DNA of 64,000 nt from Portulaca oleracea (taxonomy: Eukaryota > Streptophyta > Magnoliopsida > Caryophyllales > Portulacaceae): contig CM055870.1 of assembly GCA_029582165.1 (NCBI GenBank), positions 43,197,513 through 43,261,512 on the forward strand, written 5' to 3'. Shown here piece after piece: positions 22,377 to 33,595 of this stretch (the first letter of the stretch is position 1; each line of letters starts with the position of its first letter). A program made the translations under genes and the position numbers. The notes under the pieces were generated by a model. It searched no databases, had not been told where the DNA came from, and saw only the letters and a program-made list of their open reading frames with translations.

Positions 22377-22398
22377 TGGCGCCGTTGGCCAGGGATGG
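22377..22398 (+). other. primer-binding site, tRNA-Asp type
   Basis: One base after the LTR the sequence reads TGGCGCCGTTGGCCAGGGAT. This is close to the complement of the plant tRNA-Asp 3' end (TGGCGCCGTTGCCGGGGA), the primer used by Athila-group elements. Confidence 0.8.
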
Positions 22399-22525
22399 CG
22401 TTATTCGGTAGATTAGGTTATTGGTTTGTTTGTGAATTGTTTAACTGCTTTCTTAGATTAGTTCAAAAAAATGTCGTAAAAAAAAAAATTCGAACAAAAA
22501 AAAAAGAAAAAAAAGGAGATAGATT

Positions 22526-23698
22526 ATGCCTAGTCCCCAATTTCCCCAATTTGAGCATGAAATATTTTGGAGATATTTTACCCGATTACATGAGTACCGT
22601 GTTCAATGTGAATTGTATGGTATCTTTTATGATACATTAGATCTTTTGGGAATTGTAAATAAGGGTGTGAATTACGAGACCCAAAATCTCTTAGATTATT
22701 ACGGGTTTTCCAATTTAGGAGAAGATAAAGCATTGGAGTTACTTGAGTGGTTGTCTAGGGAGTCTTATGCATTTGAGCAACAAAATGTTATTCCTAGCGG
22801 CCAATCGTTTTATTATACATCACCCCCTGGGACTATAGCTGAACATTCATGTGAATACCCCTTGTATTTTGATGAACAATCTTATGGTGGGGGTTATGTA
22901 GAAAATTATTTTGATCTTCCCCAACGTGATGTTGTTGAGTCTCATCCTTTATGCTCATATTGTGATTCTCCATACTATGATTCTGATTCTTGTGTCCGAG
23001 CTATAGTGGATGATTTTCGTGCGACGATGACTGAGTGCACGCAAGAATTTTTACACATGATTAAAACTGGGGTAGAAACTTTTTCTTCACAAATGGTTGA
23101 TTCGATAGTTGAAGTAGAATATTCATCATCATTGAGTCCTGAATTGCATGATAATACTCTTTTGTGTGATTCTGATGAGGATGATGACTACTATAGCAGA
23201 CCCAGTTTTGCATGCATCAAGTTTAGGAAATCCTTAGCTCAAGCTGTATCTAGTGAGCATGAGAAACATGATAACCTTGTGTGTGATGATGTAGAACTTG
23301 ATGAAAACATGTTATATGATGAACCATTGTCCATACCGTTATCCATGCTTTTATGTGAAGAGAAGGTTGAGTCCAATGAATGGCATGATGTTTGTGATGC
23401 AACTGAACATGATCTTGTTGAGAGTGAAATCGAATCCTTGGTAATTGAATCTGTGCTTGATACTGAATTATTCATTTTCATTAAGGATCATTGTATTAAT
23501 CAGGCATTATCTACCCTTTCCTGTGTATCCATTGAAAATAATGTGAAATCTTATGATGATGAACTTGAGTCTTTGGGGATTGATCCTAAGTGTTTGAACT
23601 TAGTTTGTGACAATGATATTTTTTATGGTGATATGTTTTATGAGTCATTGTTTGCATCCAAGTCTGTGCATGAGAAGGTTAAGGAGTGTATTGTATAG
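22526..23698 (+). CDS. 390-residue acidic orphan protein of an LTR element
   Basis: This is the longest intact frame inside the non-autonomous element, starting 150 bp after the LTR at MPSPQFPQFEHEIFWRYF. The N-terminal third is aromatic-rich and looks folded (YRVQCELYGIFYDTLDLLG, LGEDKALELLEWLSRESY). A middle part has a CSYCDSPYYDSDSC cluster. The C-terminal half is very acidic, with CDSDEDDDYY and repeated ExxxxVIES-type stretches. I do not recognise a gag, protease or polymerase domain. It could be a remnant or replacement of gag, or an acquired gene. Absence of stops over 1.17 kb in a non-autonomous element argues for recent origin or some constraint. Confidence 0.6.
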   Translation: MPSPQFPQFEHEIFWRYFTRLHEYRVQCELYGIFYDTLDLLGIVNKGVNYETQNLLDYYGFSNLGEDKALELLEWLSRESYAFEQQNVIPSGQSFYYTSPPGTIAEHSCEYPLYFDEQSYGGGYVENYFDLPQRDVVESHPLCSYCDSPYYDSDSCVRAIVDDFRATMTECTQEFLHMIKTGVETFSSQMVDSIVEVEYSSSLSPELHDNTLLCDSDEDDDYYSRPSFACIKFRKSLAQAVSSEHEKHDNLVCDDVELDENMLYDEPLSIPLSMLLCEEKVESNEWHDVCDATEHDLVESEIESLVIESVLDTELFIFIKDHCINQALSTLSCVSIENNVKSYDDELESLGIDPKCLNLVCDNDIFYGDMFYESLFASKSVHEKVKECIV

Positions 23699-26167
23699 CC
23701 CCCTCCCGTTGATTTGCATACCCAATCTCCATTTACAAGTCAATGGGAGGAATCATTTGTCATGTCTCCTTTTAAGGTGCCTAGGAAAGTTGTGAGCATT
23801 CCTGTAGTCTGCCAATTCTATGACTTTTCTAAGACCTTTGATAAACTGTTTAGAGCACTAACGTTTACTGATATACTTTTGAGATTGTGCTCTTATGTAC
23901 ACCTTTATGAGATGCATTCAAGAATGCATGACTTGTTACTACGGGCGTTGAATGGTTCTGAAATTGTGCCCGACATCTTGAGGTGAGATGGAGTGGCTGA
24001 TGCTCCATAGGAGGTTTAATTATTCTGAGACTTCATTGTTTGGGTATTCAGTACCCAACCAGGTAATATCTTTCCTTGTCTTTTGAATACAGTTAGTGAG
24101 GTTGCCTTCTTTCCCCTCTTTTATTTTACTTTCTTTAGGCGTGTTTCTTTTTCTTTCCTTTTGTCTGCTTGCTTATCTCTATTTTTTATTCCAATGAGGA
24201 CATTGTTGGCCTTTTTGTGTAGGAGTGGGGGAGGCATGCAAGCCGGCTTGAGTTTTTTTTTTCTTTTTCTTTTCTTTTTTGTGCTTTTTCTTTTGTGTGG
24301 TGTCGCCTTATTCACAATGAGGACATTGTAGAGTTTTTGTGTGGGAGTGGGGTGGCACAAGAGCCTTACTAGTTTTTGGCAATTTTTTTTTAAATTATTA
24401 GATTTAGTCTGTTCGGAACACTTTCAGTGATGATTTGTAAACCAATTAGACTTTCAGTTTGTCTTGCTTCACCTTGAAAAGTTTGGTTGAAAACCTAAAA
24501 GTTTTTGAAATTGAATTTGCAAATCTTCTGATTTTGAGTCAAGTAATGAATAGTGTGTTTAACTGCTTTGACTAACTTAGTAAGTGTAAATATGCGTGCC
24601 GCAAATCTTTGGGTTACGTTTAGTTGAATGAGCCCCATCCCATGAGTCCACATAGCCTAAAAGTATGAATTGATCACTTTTATCAATTCTTTTATTTCCT
24701 GAGTGACTCCACCACTAGTTGCACCTCTAGAACTTGTTTTGCATCTTGCTTGAGACTGCATCTTTGCATTACATATTGTGACAATATGATTGAGACATTA
24801 TTTTCTTTATTAATTAAACTACATAGCCAATCAGCCTCCCTAACAATATTATTACCGTTCTTTATCCCCGCCTAGCCTTTGATTACCTTTCTTTTTGTGA
24901 TGAAACCCTGACGATACAAGCCATGACATTTATTAATTCCTACCCTTTGCCTTGCTTGGATGTGTGAGAATTCTTTATTTCGGGAGCGAAAATTGGTTCG
25001 GTGTTGCTGTGAATGGAATTGAGATACTAGGGGTGTAGTTTTGATTTTAATTGAATTGGGACACATTACATATCCCAATTATTATGAGTTAGACAAATGG
25101 TTATGTTGTTCTTTTGATATATTGAGGTTGAAGCTAAGTTTATATATTCGTGTTTCTTCTCCCTTGATCACCCACCAAAAATAGAAGTAGAAAAAAAAAT
25201 GAAAAAAAATTGGAAAAAAAAAAGAATTCAAAAGAAAAGGGTGATTAAGGGAGACTCAATTAAAAGTTCTTAAAGCTTTCGACCCGGTTGTAAAGTTTGA
25301 TAAGGTGTTTTATTCTTAATGAGAGAGAAAAGTGAGTTCCTTGTATAATTAAGCAAGAAGGTGAGATTGAGAGCAATTCTTTATTGAAAATTAATCCAAG
25401 CATGACCCTTTAACTCCTCATACCCAAATATTACCACTCCTTTCCCATAACCTAAGCCTCATTACAACACTGAAAAGTCCTCTTGATTGTCACTTGTGTA
25501 TTTGCATACTAGCAGTGGAGAGTGAGATTCTTACCAAGCCTATGGTAGGTTGTTTCTTTTGGTCTGAGTATGAGAAAAACCCACATACACATTCAAATTT
25601 GAGTGTTTGAGCGTTCAATTTTTATCCTAAAGTGAGTTTTGCTCTTTTGACTGGACTACGTCCATAACCAACCGCGCATATTTGCATTCATCTTAAGTCT
25701 GTTGGCGGTTTTTCGCATCAAAAATACTTGTTCTCTCTACTTAATTTCGAAAACTTCATTCTATCTATTTTACACTGATTTTGTTCTCCTCCAGATTGAT
25801 CTTGGTATTTGCTTGATGGATTGATGTATTTGATTGGTTAACCTGAGGAGAAGTTTAGTTAATTGTATTTGTAACCCTAACACTAAACCTTTTTATTTCT
25901 TTTATTTCTTCTTTTTCCTTTTTCTTTCTTGAGTCTTTTCCTTTTTAATCTAAGTCTACTTTTTCTTTTTTTTTTCTTTGGCTTTTGTGGGTATAGTTGC
26001 TATAAACCCTCACGAGATCTTCCTCGTCCACTTGGGCTGCTTAGGGGTTTAAAGGGCTTGTTGCATACGCTAAATGCAACCGTGATTCCTACGAAAGCGA
26101 GTTAGGGTAGCTTAGTTTCTCTTTATTTTTGTTTGCTCGGGGCGAGCAAACCCTTGTGTGGGAGTGC
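23699..26167 (+). other. non-coding 3' half of the non-autonomous element
   Basis: No credible coding sequence. Two direct repeats built on CAATGAGGACATTGT followed by a GTGTRGGAGTGGGG block lie at 24191-24240 and 24313-24360. A third, shorter GTGTGGGAGTGC at 26156-26167 abuts the 3' LTR and is the polypurine tract. GAGGACATTG plus GTGGGGG repeats are familiar from Athila/Tat untranslated regions. A/T-rich runs lie near 25195-25225. Confidence 0.7.
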
Positions 26168-27206
26168 TGTTCGATCTCATTTCGAGTCGAATTGATACCT
26201 TTATTAAGGGTTTTTGCTTGTTCTAATTTCATATTTATGAATAAGTTATGATGATTTTGTGTTTTGTAGGTTAAATCAAAGGAAAGCGAAAAAGGGAATC
26301 AAAAGTGCTGAAAAATCCAACGGTTGCAACAAAAACAGGCCCAACACGGACTATGTTGGTTGGGCATTCCGTGTTTTCTTTTTCGCGGCGGCCGTTAGGG
26401 TTTTGGAGAGATTTATTTTATTTTCCCTTCCTAAACTTTTCTATATGTACTTTGTACATTAGCCTTTAGTTTCATTAATCAGAGTAGGTAGTTAGTTTAT
26501 AGTTCTTCTTTAAGTTTCTTTAAGTTTCAATTTTAGTTTTAAGCTTTCTTTAGTTTCTTTAAGTTTTCTTTCAATTCCGCGATTGTAATTTACATTCTCT
26601 TTCAAGATTAATTCAAGTTCTTGTTCTTTCTTGTTCCTTACTTTCTGTTTCGCTATTCTGAATTTCATTAGTATTAATTCCACAAAGATTCCACTTTTTA
26701 GTGAAGCGGAGGATTGAGGTTCCTCGAATTCTCCCTTCAGGTGATGATTCGAGCAGTCTTAGTAATTCAAATCACACCTTTCTTGTTTGTTCGGGAGAAA
26801 GATTCGTGATTCAAAGATTCAAGATTCAAGATTAGAATAAAGATCAAACCTTCAAGTTAATGTTTTTTGCTTTAGATTCAGTAATTAATTTAGTTTTCAC
26901 TTCCATGGTTTTTAATTGCTTTCTTGATTATGCTTTTGATTTCTTGTTTAGTTTCTTGTTCTTGTTCTAGTAGTTAGGTTTTGCTTTCAATTTCTTGTTT
27001 TCTTGTTTCCTAGTTTAGTTTCTTTAGTTTAATTTTGATTTCTTGCTCTTGTTTTCAATTCATAATTAGTTTAATTTAAATTATTTACTGCTTCCTGCAA
27101 TTTGAAACCCAAAACCTTTACCAAACCAATTTCCTGAAAACCTAACACATCATCCCAGTGGATACGACAACCCCTACTTTTTACCCCAAAATACCACAAC
27201 CAAACA
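26168..27206 (+). repeat. 3' LTR of the non-autonomous element
   Basis: It is collinear with 21330-22375. It begins TGTTCGATCTCATTTCGAG and ends CCACAACCAAACA, directly followed by the TSD CAGAA and the resumed Harbinger transposase. Confidence 0.93.
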
Positions 27207-27376
27207 CAGAACAATGTGGCTTCCCAGGCATGTTGGGGAGTGTTGATTGCATGCATTGGGAATGGGACAGATCGATATCCTGTTGCGTGGCAAGGTCAAT
27301 ACCAAGGTGGCTACCAAGGAACAAAAACTGTAGTGCTCGAAGCAGATGCCTCGTTTGACACTTGGATATGCATTAC

Positions 27377-28811
27377 TGATAATGATACATTTTATAGGGT
27401 TATTTGGGTGTTTAATACATGAATTTGAAGTTTGTTTGTGATTGAACATAACATTTTATATCCTGAATTCATGTATATTTCACTTGGTCTGGAGATTGGT
27501 GTAATTTTGTAGGTTTCTGAATGGAATTACATGAAGTCATGAAAAAATAGGAGGAGAAGTTGAAAGGTGGGGAGACAAAGCAAAGAGCAAGGAAAAACAA
27601 GAAAGCATGTTTGCCAAGACAGGCGCTGGCAGCGCGTCCCGACGCGCTGGTAGCGCCACAAAAAGAAAGTTTAGGGGCGCTGAAGTAAGGCACGTGCTGG
27701 TAGCTCTTGGAGCGCGTTGGCAGCGCCTGGTTGTTACGCCACTGCTTGTTCTCCAAGGCAAGTCTCGCTCTGGCAACACGTAGGTTGTTACGCAATGCTT
27801 GGGCAACAAGGTGACTTTTTTTTTGCTATAAAAAAGAAGCCTTCGCTGCATAGTTTAGGCATCCGATTAGATAAAAGCATTGACTATCAGTATTATTATT
27901 TTCTCATAGACAATATTTTAGAACCCTAGTTTTTGGTATTGGAGATTAAAGCGTTCAATCGCCGTCTGGAAAATTGGAAATTGAAGCTCGGGAGAAGGAA
28001 ACTTTCATGAGCCGACGTATTCGTTCATCCCTCGATTGTGGTTGTTCTCTTTCCCCAATTTTTACTATGTTTTCTAGATTCAATTCAATTAGTTTAATTG
28101 TTTTTATTATCAAGCATGAGTAGTTAATTTTTTGTTTAGGGGAAACTCGATGTTGTTCATTCGACTCTTGGTTTTGATTTTGGTACGAAATAGTTTGTCA
28201 ATTTTGTTCTGTCTTCGTGTTTATATTGCTACAGTAATTGATTGGCCACCATTTACTTGTGTCTAGAGTCTCAGTTTCGGATCGAAAGATTGCTTCTTTG
28301 AGTTGGATTGACGAAGATTGAATAGGTACAAAATTCGGTTAGAAATAATGTATTTTCATACCTAGGATCATTTAAATAACCTGTTGTTAACTTTGACTAA
28401 ATTAGATAGCCATGAAAATAGGTGTGTAATTTAGTCGGAGCAATTCACTCCGGATCGAAAGGTTATTGTGATAGATATTTGTTTGGTTATTGATCCCGAA
28501 TTGGTACAAAATTGCTAAATACTGAAGTCAAACCTTCGTTAGGTAATAACTAGAGTAACTCCCCTAAACACCTTTATAATATCGAGAAAACCCTCATAAA
28601 AATATTCTTGCTGCTTCGATTTGATTTATTTACAGTTCAAATTAGATTACTATGCAATTTTGTTCACTTCAGTTTGACTGAGTTAAAATTCAACCCTTTG
28701 ATTAACCTAGCATCATTTGTAGTGGGTTAGTTTAGTGCGTAAGCTAGAACAAGTCCTCGTGGGAACGACCTTGATATACTACATTGTACATCGTGCACTT
28801 GCGGCGTATCA
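27377..28811. mobile_element. solo LTR of 1435 bp in the Harbinger transposase
   Basis: The ends are TGATAATGATAC and CTTGCGGCGTATCA (inverted TGATA/TATCA), with a perfect TSD ATTAC (27372-27376 and 28812-28816). Removing it restores the transposase frame from DTWICI to TFFGAAG. Near its right end it has GTGGGAACGACC and TGCACTTGCGG phrases common in gypsy Athila/Tat LTR ends. A GC-rich palindrome cluster lies at 27620-27730. No internal domains are present. Confidence 0.9.
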
Positions 28812-29110
28812 ATTACGTTCTTTGGCGCCGCTGGATCAAACAATGACATAAATGTGCTTAAGCAATCGCCATTATTTGACGATTTACTCGAAGGTCGAGC
28901 AACGGAAGTTCAATTCACTGCTAGCGGTGAACTTTTTAGTTATGGATATTACCTTACTGATGGGATTTATCTATACAGACCCACCCTAGTCAAATCCATA
29001 TCGAAACAATAGTTGCCTTAGCACTAGTTGTTTGGAGCTCACCAAGAAGGAGCTAGAAAAGATGTCGAACGAGCATTTGGCGTCTTAAAAGCTCGATTTG
29101 CTATAGTTCG

Positions 29111-30183
29111 TGATCCGTGAAACCCTGGGGTCCTTTAAATAGATAAATATGGGAGGCCCAGGATCCACTAACTACTTAGGGTTTCAGAAAACCCCAATTT
29201 AGAACTTATAAAATTACCACTAATTTTTGGGGTTTTTGGGAGATTAATAATGAAAATCAACACAATAACAATAATAATAAAGAGATATGACTAATTAAAG
29301 AGTAAAACACACCAATTAGCCTAAGAACCTCAAGAAGGTTGAAAGAATTCACCACTAGTAGCCACACTTGAAACTCCAAGAATTTCCACTCAAAAATTGG
29401 AAGAAAACACACCAACTCTCATTAATAAAGGAAATTGACAAATTAATCCACCAAGGATTAGTCTTAATTACAAGGATTTCAAATACCCTAAAACTCACAA
29501 AGTGTTCTTCAAGAAGCTAAACCTAAAACTTAATGTCCAAAAGCTAGATCTAAAAATAGGGGAGTACAAAATATATAGGAAAAGGGGGAGAAAAGTCACG
29601 ACATTTGCTGGAAAAAAGGTTGAGACGCGGATAGCGTCTCAAAGGCGCCACCAGCGTCTCAACCAGATAGTGGGGCTGGGAAACAGCATAAGGCGCGGCC
29701 AACGCCTATCTAGGCACACCGATTTCTGCTGACTTCCAACACGCAAAACTTTCGTTTTAACTCCGATTTGGCCATATAATATATCGATGGAAATATCTTA
29801 GTGTGTAATATTTTCTCGCCAAATTTGGTGGTCATCAAAGTTATACTGTCGGAGTTATGATCAAAAGAGTGAAGGTATGTATTTTTCTCATGTCCAATTT
29901 TACTCAATTTCTTTATTTTCCTCCTTAATTCATTGTACTCTTCCTTCCTTGACTTTCCTTCTTCTTTCTTCTTGGTTCCTTAGACTCAGTTTCCCTAGTG
30001 TTCTTCCTTGATGCTCCACAACCCGACCTCGACCCTTGTGAAAAGACCAAGATGTCCCTTTGCTTCCAAAATAGTCGATTTGAGGCTTCAAAAGCGACCC
30101 AATCTTGACTCGATGGAAAATATCTGGGACCAACTTTCGATATTTTTTTTCTGATGCCAAGGACCCTCGAGAAATATGGATCA
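29111..30183 (-). repeat. 3' LTR of the gag-protease gypsy element
   Basis: 1073 bp, aligned with 32515-33595. It contains a GC-rich block with GGCGCCACCAGCGTCTC near 29643. Confidence 0.92.
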
Positions 30184-31777
30184 GACTCTCCTTGTTGGAG
30201 AAGAGTTACCCTCAACTCTTGAGAGTTCAAATCCAACTGACCACTCATGTAAAATCAACTCAATAAAACTCATTGGCCGGATCAAAGTGATAGTCATCAA
30301 CCCCTTCTTCGTAAAGGTGTAGCAAGAAAATAGGACCAACTCACCATTAAGAGGGACCTTCACATGTCTAGCGCTCATCTTTTTGTTGAAGGCCACAAGG
30401 TAGTCATCATAAGAGATGTCAAGGTCAAGGCCGGTAGAAGATGCCTCTTCCTTGGTCGATCTCGATGCGGGAGCAAGCAAGCTAGGGTGATGGGTTATGG
30501 ACTTACTGACGTGCATTTCGTCTCCAAGTTGTGGTTCGGGCATGGCCGGACATGGCTCAACGCTTGCAATCATGGCGTGGAGCTCGGTCGGAGGCCTTTT
30601 GGGTAAAGGTAGGGGACAAGGGAGGGAGGTAAGAAAATTTTGAGGAGCTATGGATCTCTCCACCTCACAAGGATTGCGTTTTCGCAAAAGTCAAGTCAAA
30701 TGTGGTTTCTTTTCGCTCAAAGCACTCTCATCACGTGTTTCACTCATGTGGAGGGGGTCTCTCTTCTCACTTCCCATCCAGGTTTGGTGTGTGAGGAGTT
30801 GGATAGGTGAGAGGGGGCTAAGCGTGATCATTTTTTCTCCAATCAAGATTGAGTAAGTGTTCTTAAATCCATCATGGATGGCACGCTTATCATATTGCCA
30901 GGGTCTACCAAGGAGCAAATGACACACATCCATAGGAACAACATTGTACAAAACACTATCCTTGTGAGGACCAATGGAGAGAATAATCATGGTTTGTTGA
31001 GTTACCTGAAGATCACCACCATCTTTAAGCCCTCGCAAGCTATAAGCTAGGTTGGGGATGAGCCACGACCGGTAATTGGAGCTTTTCAACCATGTAGGTA
31101 GAGGCCAAGTTGGAGCAGCTCCCACCATTGATCATGACCTTACACAACCCTTCGGCGACGGTGAACCTAGTTTGGAAGATTGATTCCCGTTGATAGTCAT
31201 TCCGAGAATCCTTAGTCATGATAAAGCATCGCCTAGGAATGGAGCTCTCCTCAACTTTAGCCCTTGGAGTCTCAAGTGTAGCTACTTCGTTGGTTTCGGA
31301 ATATTCAACCATCTTCAAAGGGCACTGAGTTTGGTAATGACCATACTCTCTATATTTAAAAAACTTTCTACCCTTGAGCTTCCTAAGATAATCTGCATCA
31401 TCCACTTGAGCTCCAAAAGATGGTTTGGATCGACTTCCCTTGGTGGAAGGGCTAACCCGAGACTGAGTGTCCTCCTTTCTAGAAGACCATGAGTAAGCCT
31501 TCTCCTTTCTTCAATCATGTAGATCATCAACTCTAAGCTCATGAATAGAGGTACTAGGTCGACGTCCAACATAAGACCTCTGATAATCACCATGAATCTA
31601 TCTCAAGAAATCGGGTCGCAATCGGGCAATGGCATAGCTCAAATCATTCATTTGATGTCGCATCACTTCTTGGCTATCTATGATGTGTTGAAGAGCCATC
31701 GGGAGGGTGGTTTTGGAATGGGCATGGGGTTGAGGAGGGAAATCATGTTTGTCTTGGAGATATGATAAAGAGGCCAT
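30184..31777 (-). pseudogene. gypsy gag-protease remnant
   Basis: The minus strand starts MASLSYLQDKHDFPPQPHAH at 31777. The central gag domain is missing, replaced by a short Ser/Arg-rich part with stops. A degraded zinc knuckle KFFKYREYGHYQTQCP follows near 31350. The aspartic protease region has FQTRFTVAEGLCKVMINGG then SCSNLASTYMVEKLQLP, in which the usual DGGSC reads NGGSC, so the catalytic Asp appears changed to Asn. It continues VVPMDVCHLLLGRPWQYDKR and ends in a linker up to the LTR. The family resembles chromovirus-type gypsy elements. Reverse transcriptase, RNase H and integrase are absent. Confidence 0.82.
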
Positions 31778-32514
31778 CTAAGGAGTTTAAGGGTTAATCG
31801 GTGTAGGTAAAGATGATCGGATGAGGTTTTGGGGTTCTTTTGTAGATCAAGAAAATTTTATGGAGTTTTTGCGAGGCTAATTTTGTGGAGGAAGATGGGG
31901 TGAAACCGACAAAGGGAATGCACCACAATCGACCAAACCAATGACAATCACCAATGCAAATAGCAAGCACCAAGTGACCACATCATACACAAATAACAAA
32001 CGACAAACTATCCAACAAAATACCCAAGTCAACCATTTTCATCCATGGAAGAATTATGAACAAACACCAAACCTCAAAATATTCAATCTCCAAACTTACT
32101 CCTAATGCTCTCCACAATTGCAACCCAAATCAATTCCAAACAATGAAATTCCTCAACAAATAACTTCCAATAATAAGAGGGTATGTATAGCATCCACTCA
32201 AGCACCAAAATTCACAACAAAATCAACCAAAACATGCCAACATCCACCAAAAATAAAAAACAGAGAAATATAATTATGGGCAACTTCAACTCAAAAAAAT
32301 CAACCCAATACTCAATGAATACTGGGACCCAAATGATAAAATTCATATCCCAACACTCTTAACACATCAAGGAACCAATATCATCCATCAAGCATTAATT
32401 TTGCATCCAAAATCAATAAGAACAAACCCAAAACTTCATGAATATAAACCCAAAAAAATCTGGAATTTTTTTCACTACATCAGCATGAGTTCTAATCCTT
32501 GCTCTAATACCAAA

Positions 32515-33595
32515 TTATCCGTGAAACCCAAGGGTCTTTAAAATAGATAAATATTGGAGGCCAAGGATCCACTAACTACTTAGTGTTTCAGAAAACCCCA
32601 ATTTAGAACTCATAAAACTATCACTAATTTTTAAGGTTTTTGGGAGATTAATGATAAAAATCAACACAATAACAATAATAATAAAGAGATATGACTAATT
32701 AAAGAGTAAAACTCACCAATTAGCCTAATAACCTCAAGAAGGTTGCAAGAATTCACCACTAGCACCCACATATGAAACTCCAAGAATTTCCACTCAAAAA
32801 TTGGAAGAAAACACACCAACTCTCATTAATCCACCAAGGATTAATCTTAATTACATGGATTTCAAATACCCTAAAACTCACAAATTGTTCTTCAAGAGGC
32901 TAAACCTAAAACTCAATGTCCAAAAACTATATCTAAAATTAGGGGAGTACAAAATATATAGGAAAAGGGGGAGAAAAGTCGTGACATTTGCTGGAAAAAA
33001 GGTTGAGATGCGACCAATGTCTCAGAGGTGCCACCAGCGTCTCAACCAGACAGTGGGGGCTGGAAAACAACATAAGGCGCGACCAAGGCCTATCTGGGCA
33101 TAGCCAGCGCCAGACTGGGCACACCGATTTCTGCTGATTTCCAACGCGCATAACTTTCTCATTTTAACTCTGATTTGGACGTATAATATATTGATGGAAA
33201 TGTCTCAGTGTGTACTATAAGCTCGCCAAATTTGGTGGTCATCTAAGTTATACTGATGGAGTTATGATCAAAAGAGTGAAGATGCGTATTATTCTAATGT
33301 CCATTTTTACCCAATTTCTTCATTTTCCTCCTTCATTCATTGTACTCTTCCTTCCTTGACTTTCTTTCTTCTTTCTTCTTGGTTCCTTAGACCTAGTTTC
33401 TCTAGTGTTCTTCCTTGATGCTCCACAATTCCACCCCGACCCCGACCCTTGTGAAAAGACCAAGATGCCCCTTTGCTTCCAAAATAGTCGATTTGAGGCT
33501 TCAAAAGCGACCCAATCTTGACTTGAAGGAAAATAACTTGGACTAACTTTTGTTTTTTTTTTCCGACGCCAAGGACCCTTGGGAAATATGGATCA
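32515..33595 (-). repeat. 5' LTR of the gag-protease gypsy element
   Basis: 1081 bp. Its first bases are TTATCCGTGAAACCC and it ends GGGAAATATGGATCA, followed by the TSD GTTCG. The minus-strand primer site TTGGTATTAGAGC lies just inside, near 32501-32513. Confidence 0.9.

Larger units (their letters stand above)
21330..27206 (+). mobile_element. non-autonomous Athila/Tat-type LTR retrotransposon
   Basis: The 5.9-kb element has LTRs of 1046 and 1039 bp whose ends are TGTTCG...CGAACA (CAAACA in the 3' copy). The TSD CAGAA is perfect (21325-21329 and 27207-27211). The primer-binding site matches tRNA-Asp, as in Athila relatives. The 3.8-kb interior has one long frame of 390 codons and no gag zinc knuckle, protease, reverse transcriptase or integrase. 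By eye the LTRs differ at about twenty positions plus one 7-bp repeat-length change, so insertion was fairly recent. It interrupts the Harbinger transposase. Confidence 0.93.
29111..33595 (-). mobile_element. Ty3/gypsy element with gag-protease only
   Basis: The LTRs are 29111-30183 and 32515-33595, with ends TGATCC...GGATCA (the right LTR starts TTATCC). The TSD GTTCG is perfect (29106-29110 and 33596-33600). A degenerate tRNA-Met primer site (minus strand TTGGTATTAGAGC) lies inside the right LTR, so it is transcribed leftward. The 2.3-kb interior holds a broken gag/protease and nothing for reverse transcriptase or integrase. It interrupts the Harbinger transposase between VERAFGVLKARFAIVR and the FWDVPTMQK block. 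Confidence 0.92.

Noticed and set aside
28821..28833. TTGGCGCCGCTGG just after the end of the 27377-28811 LTR looks like a tRNA-Asp primer-binding site.
   Set aside because: It lies beyond the ATTAC target duplication and encodes FFGAAGSNND of the resumed Harbinger transposase, so the resemblance is chance and the LTR is solo.
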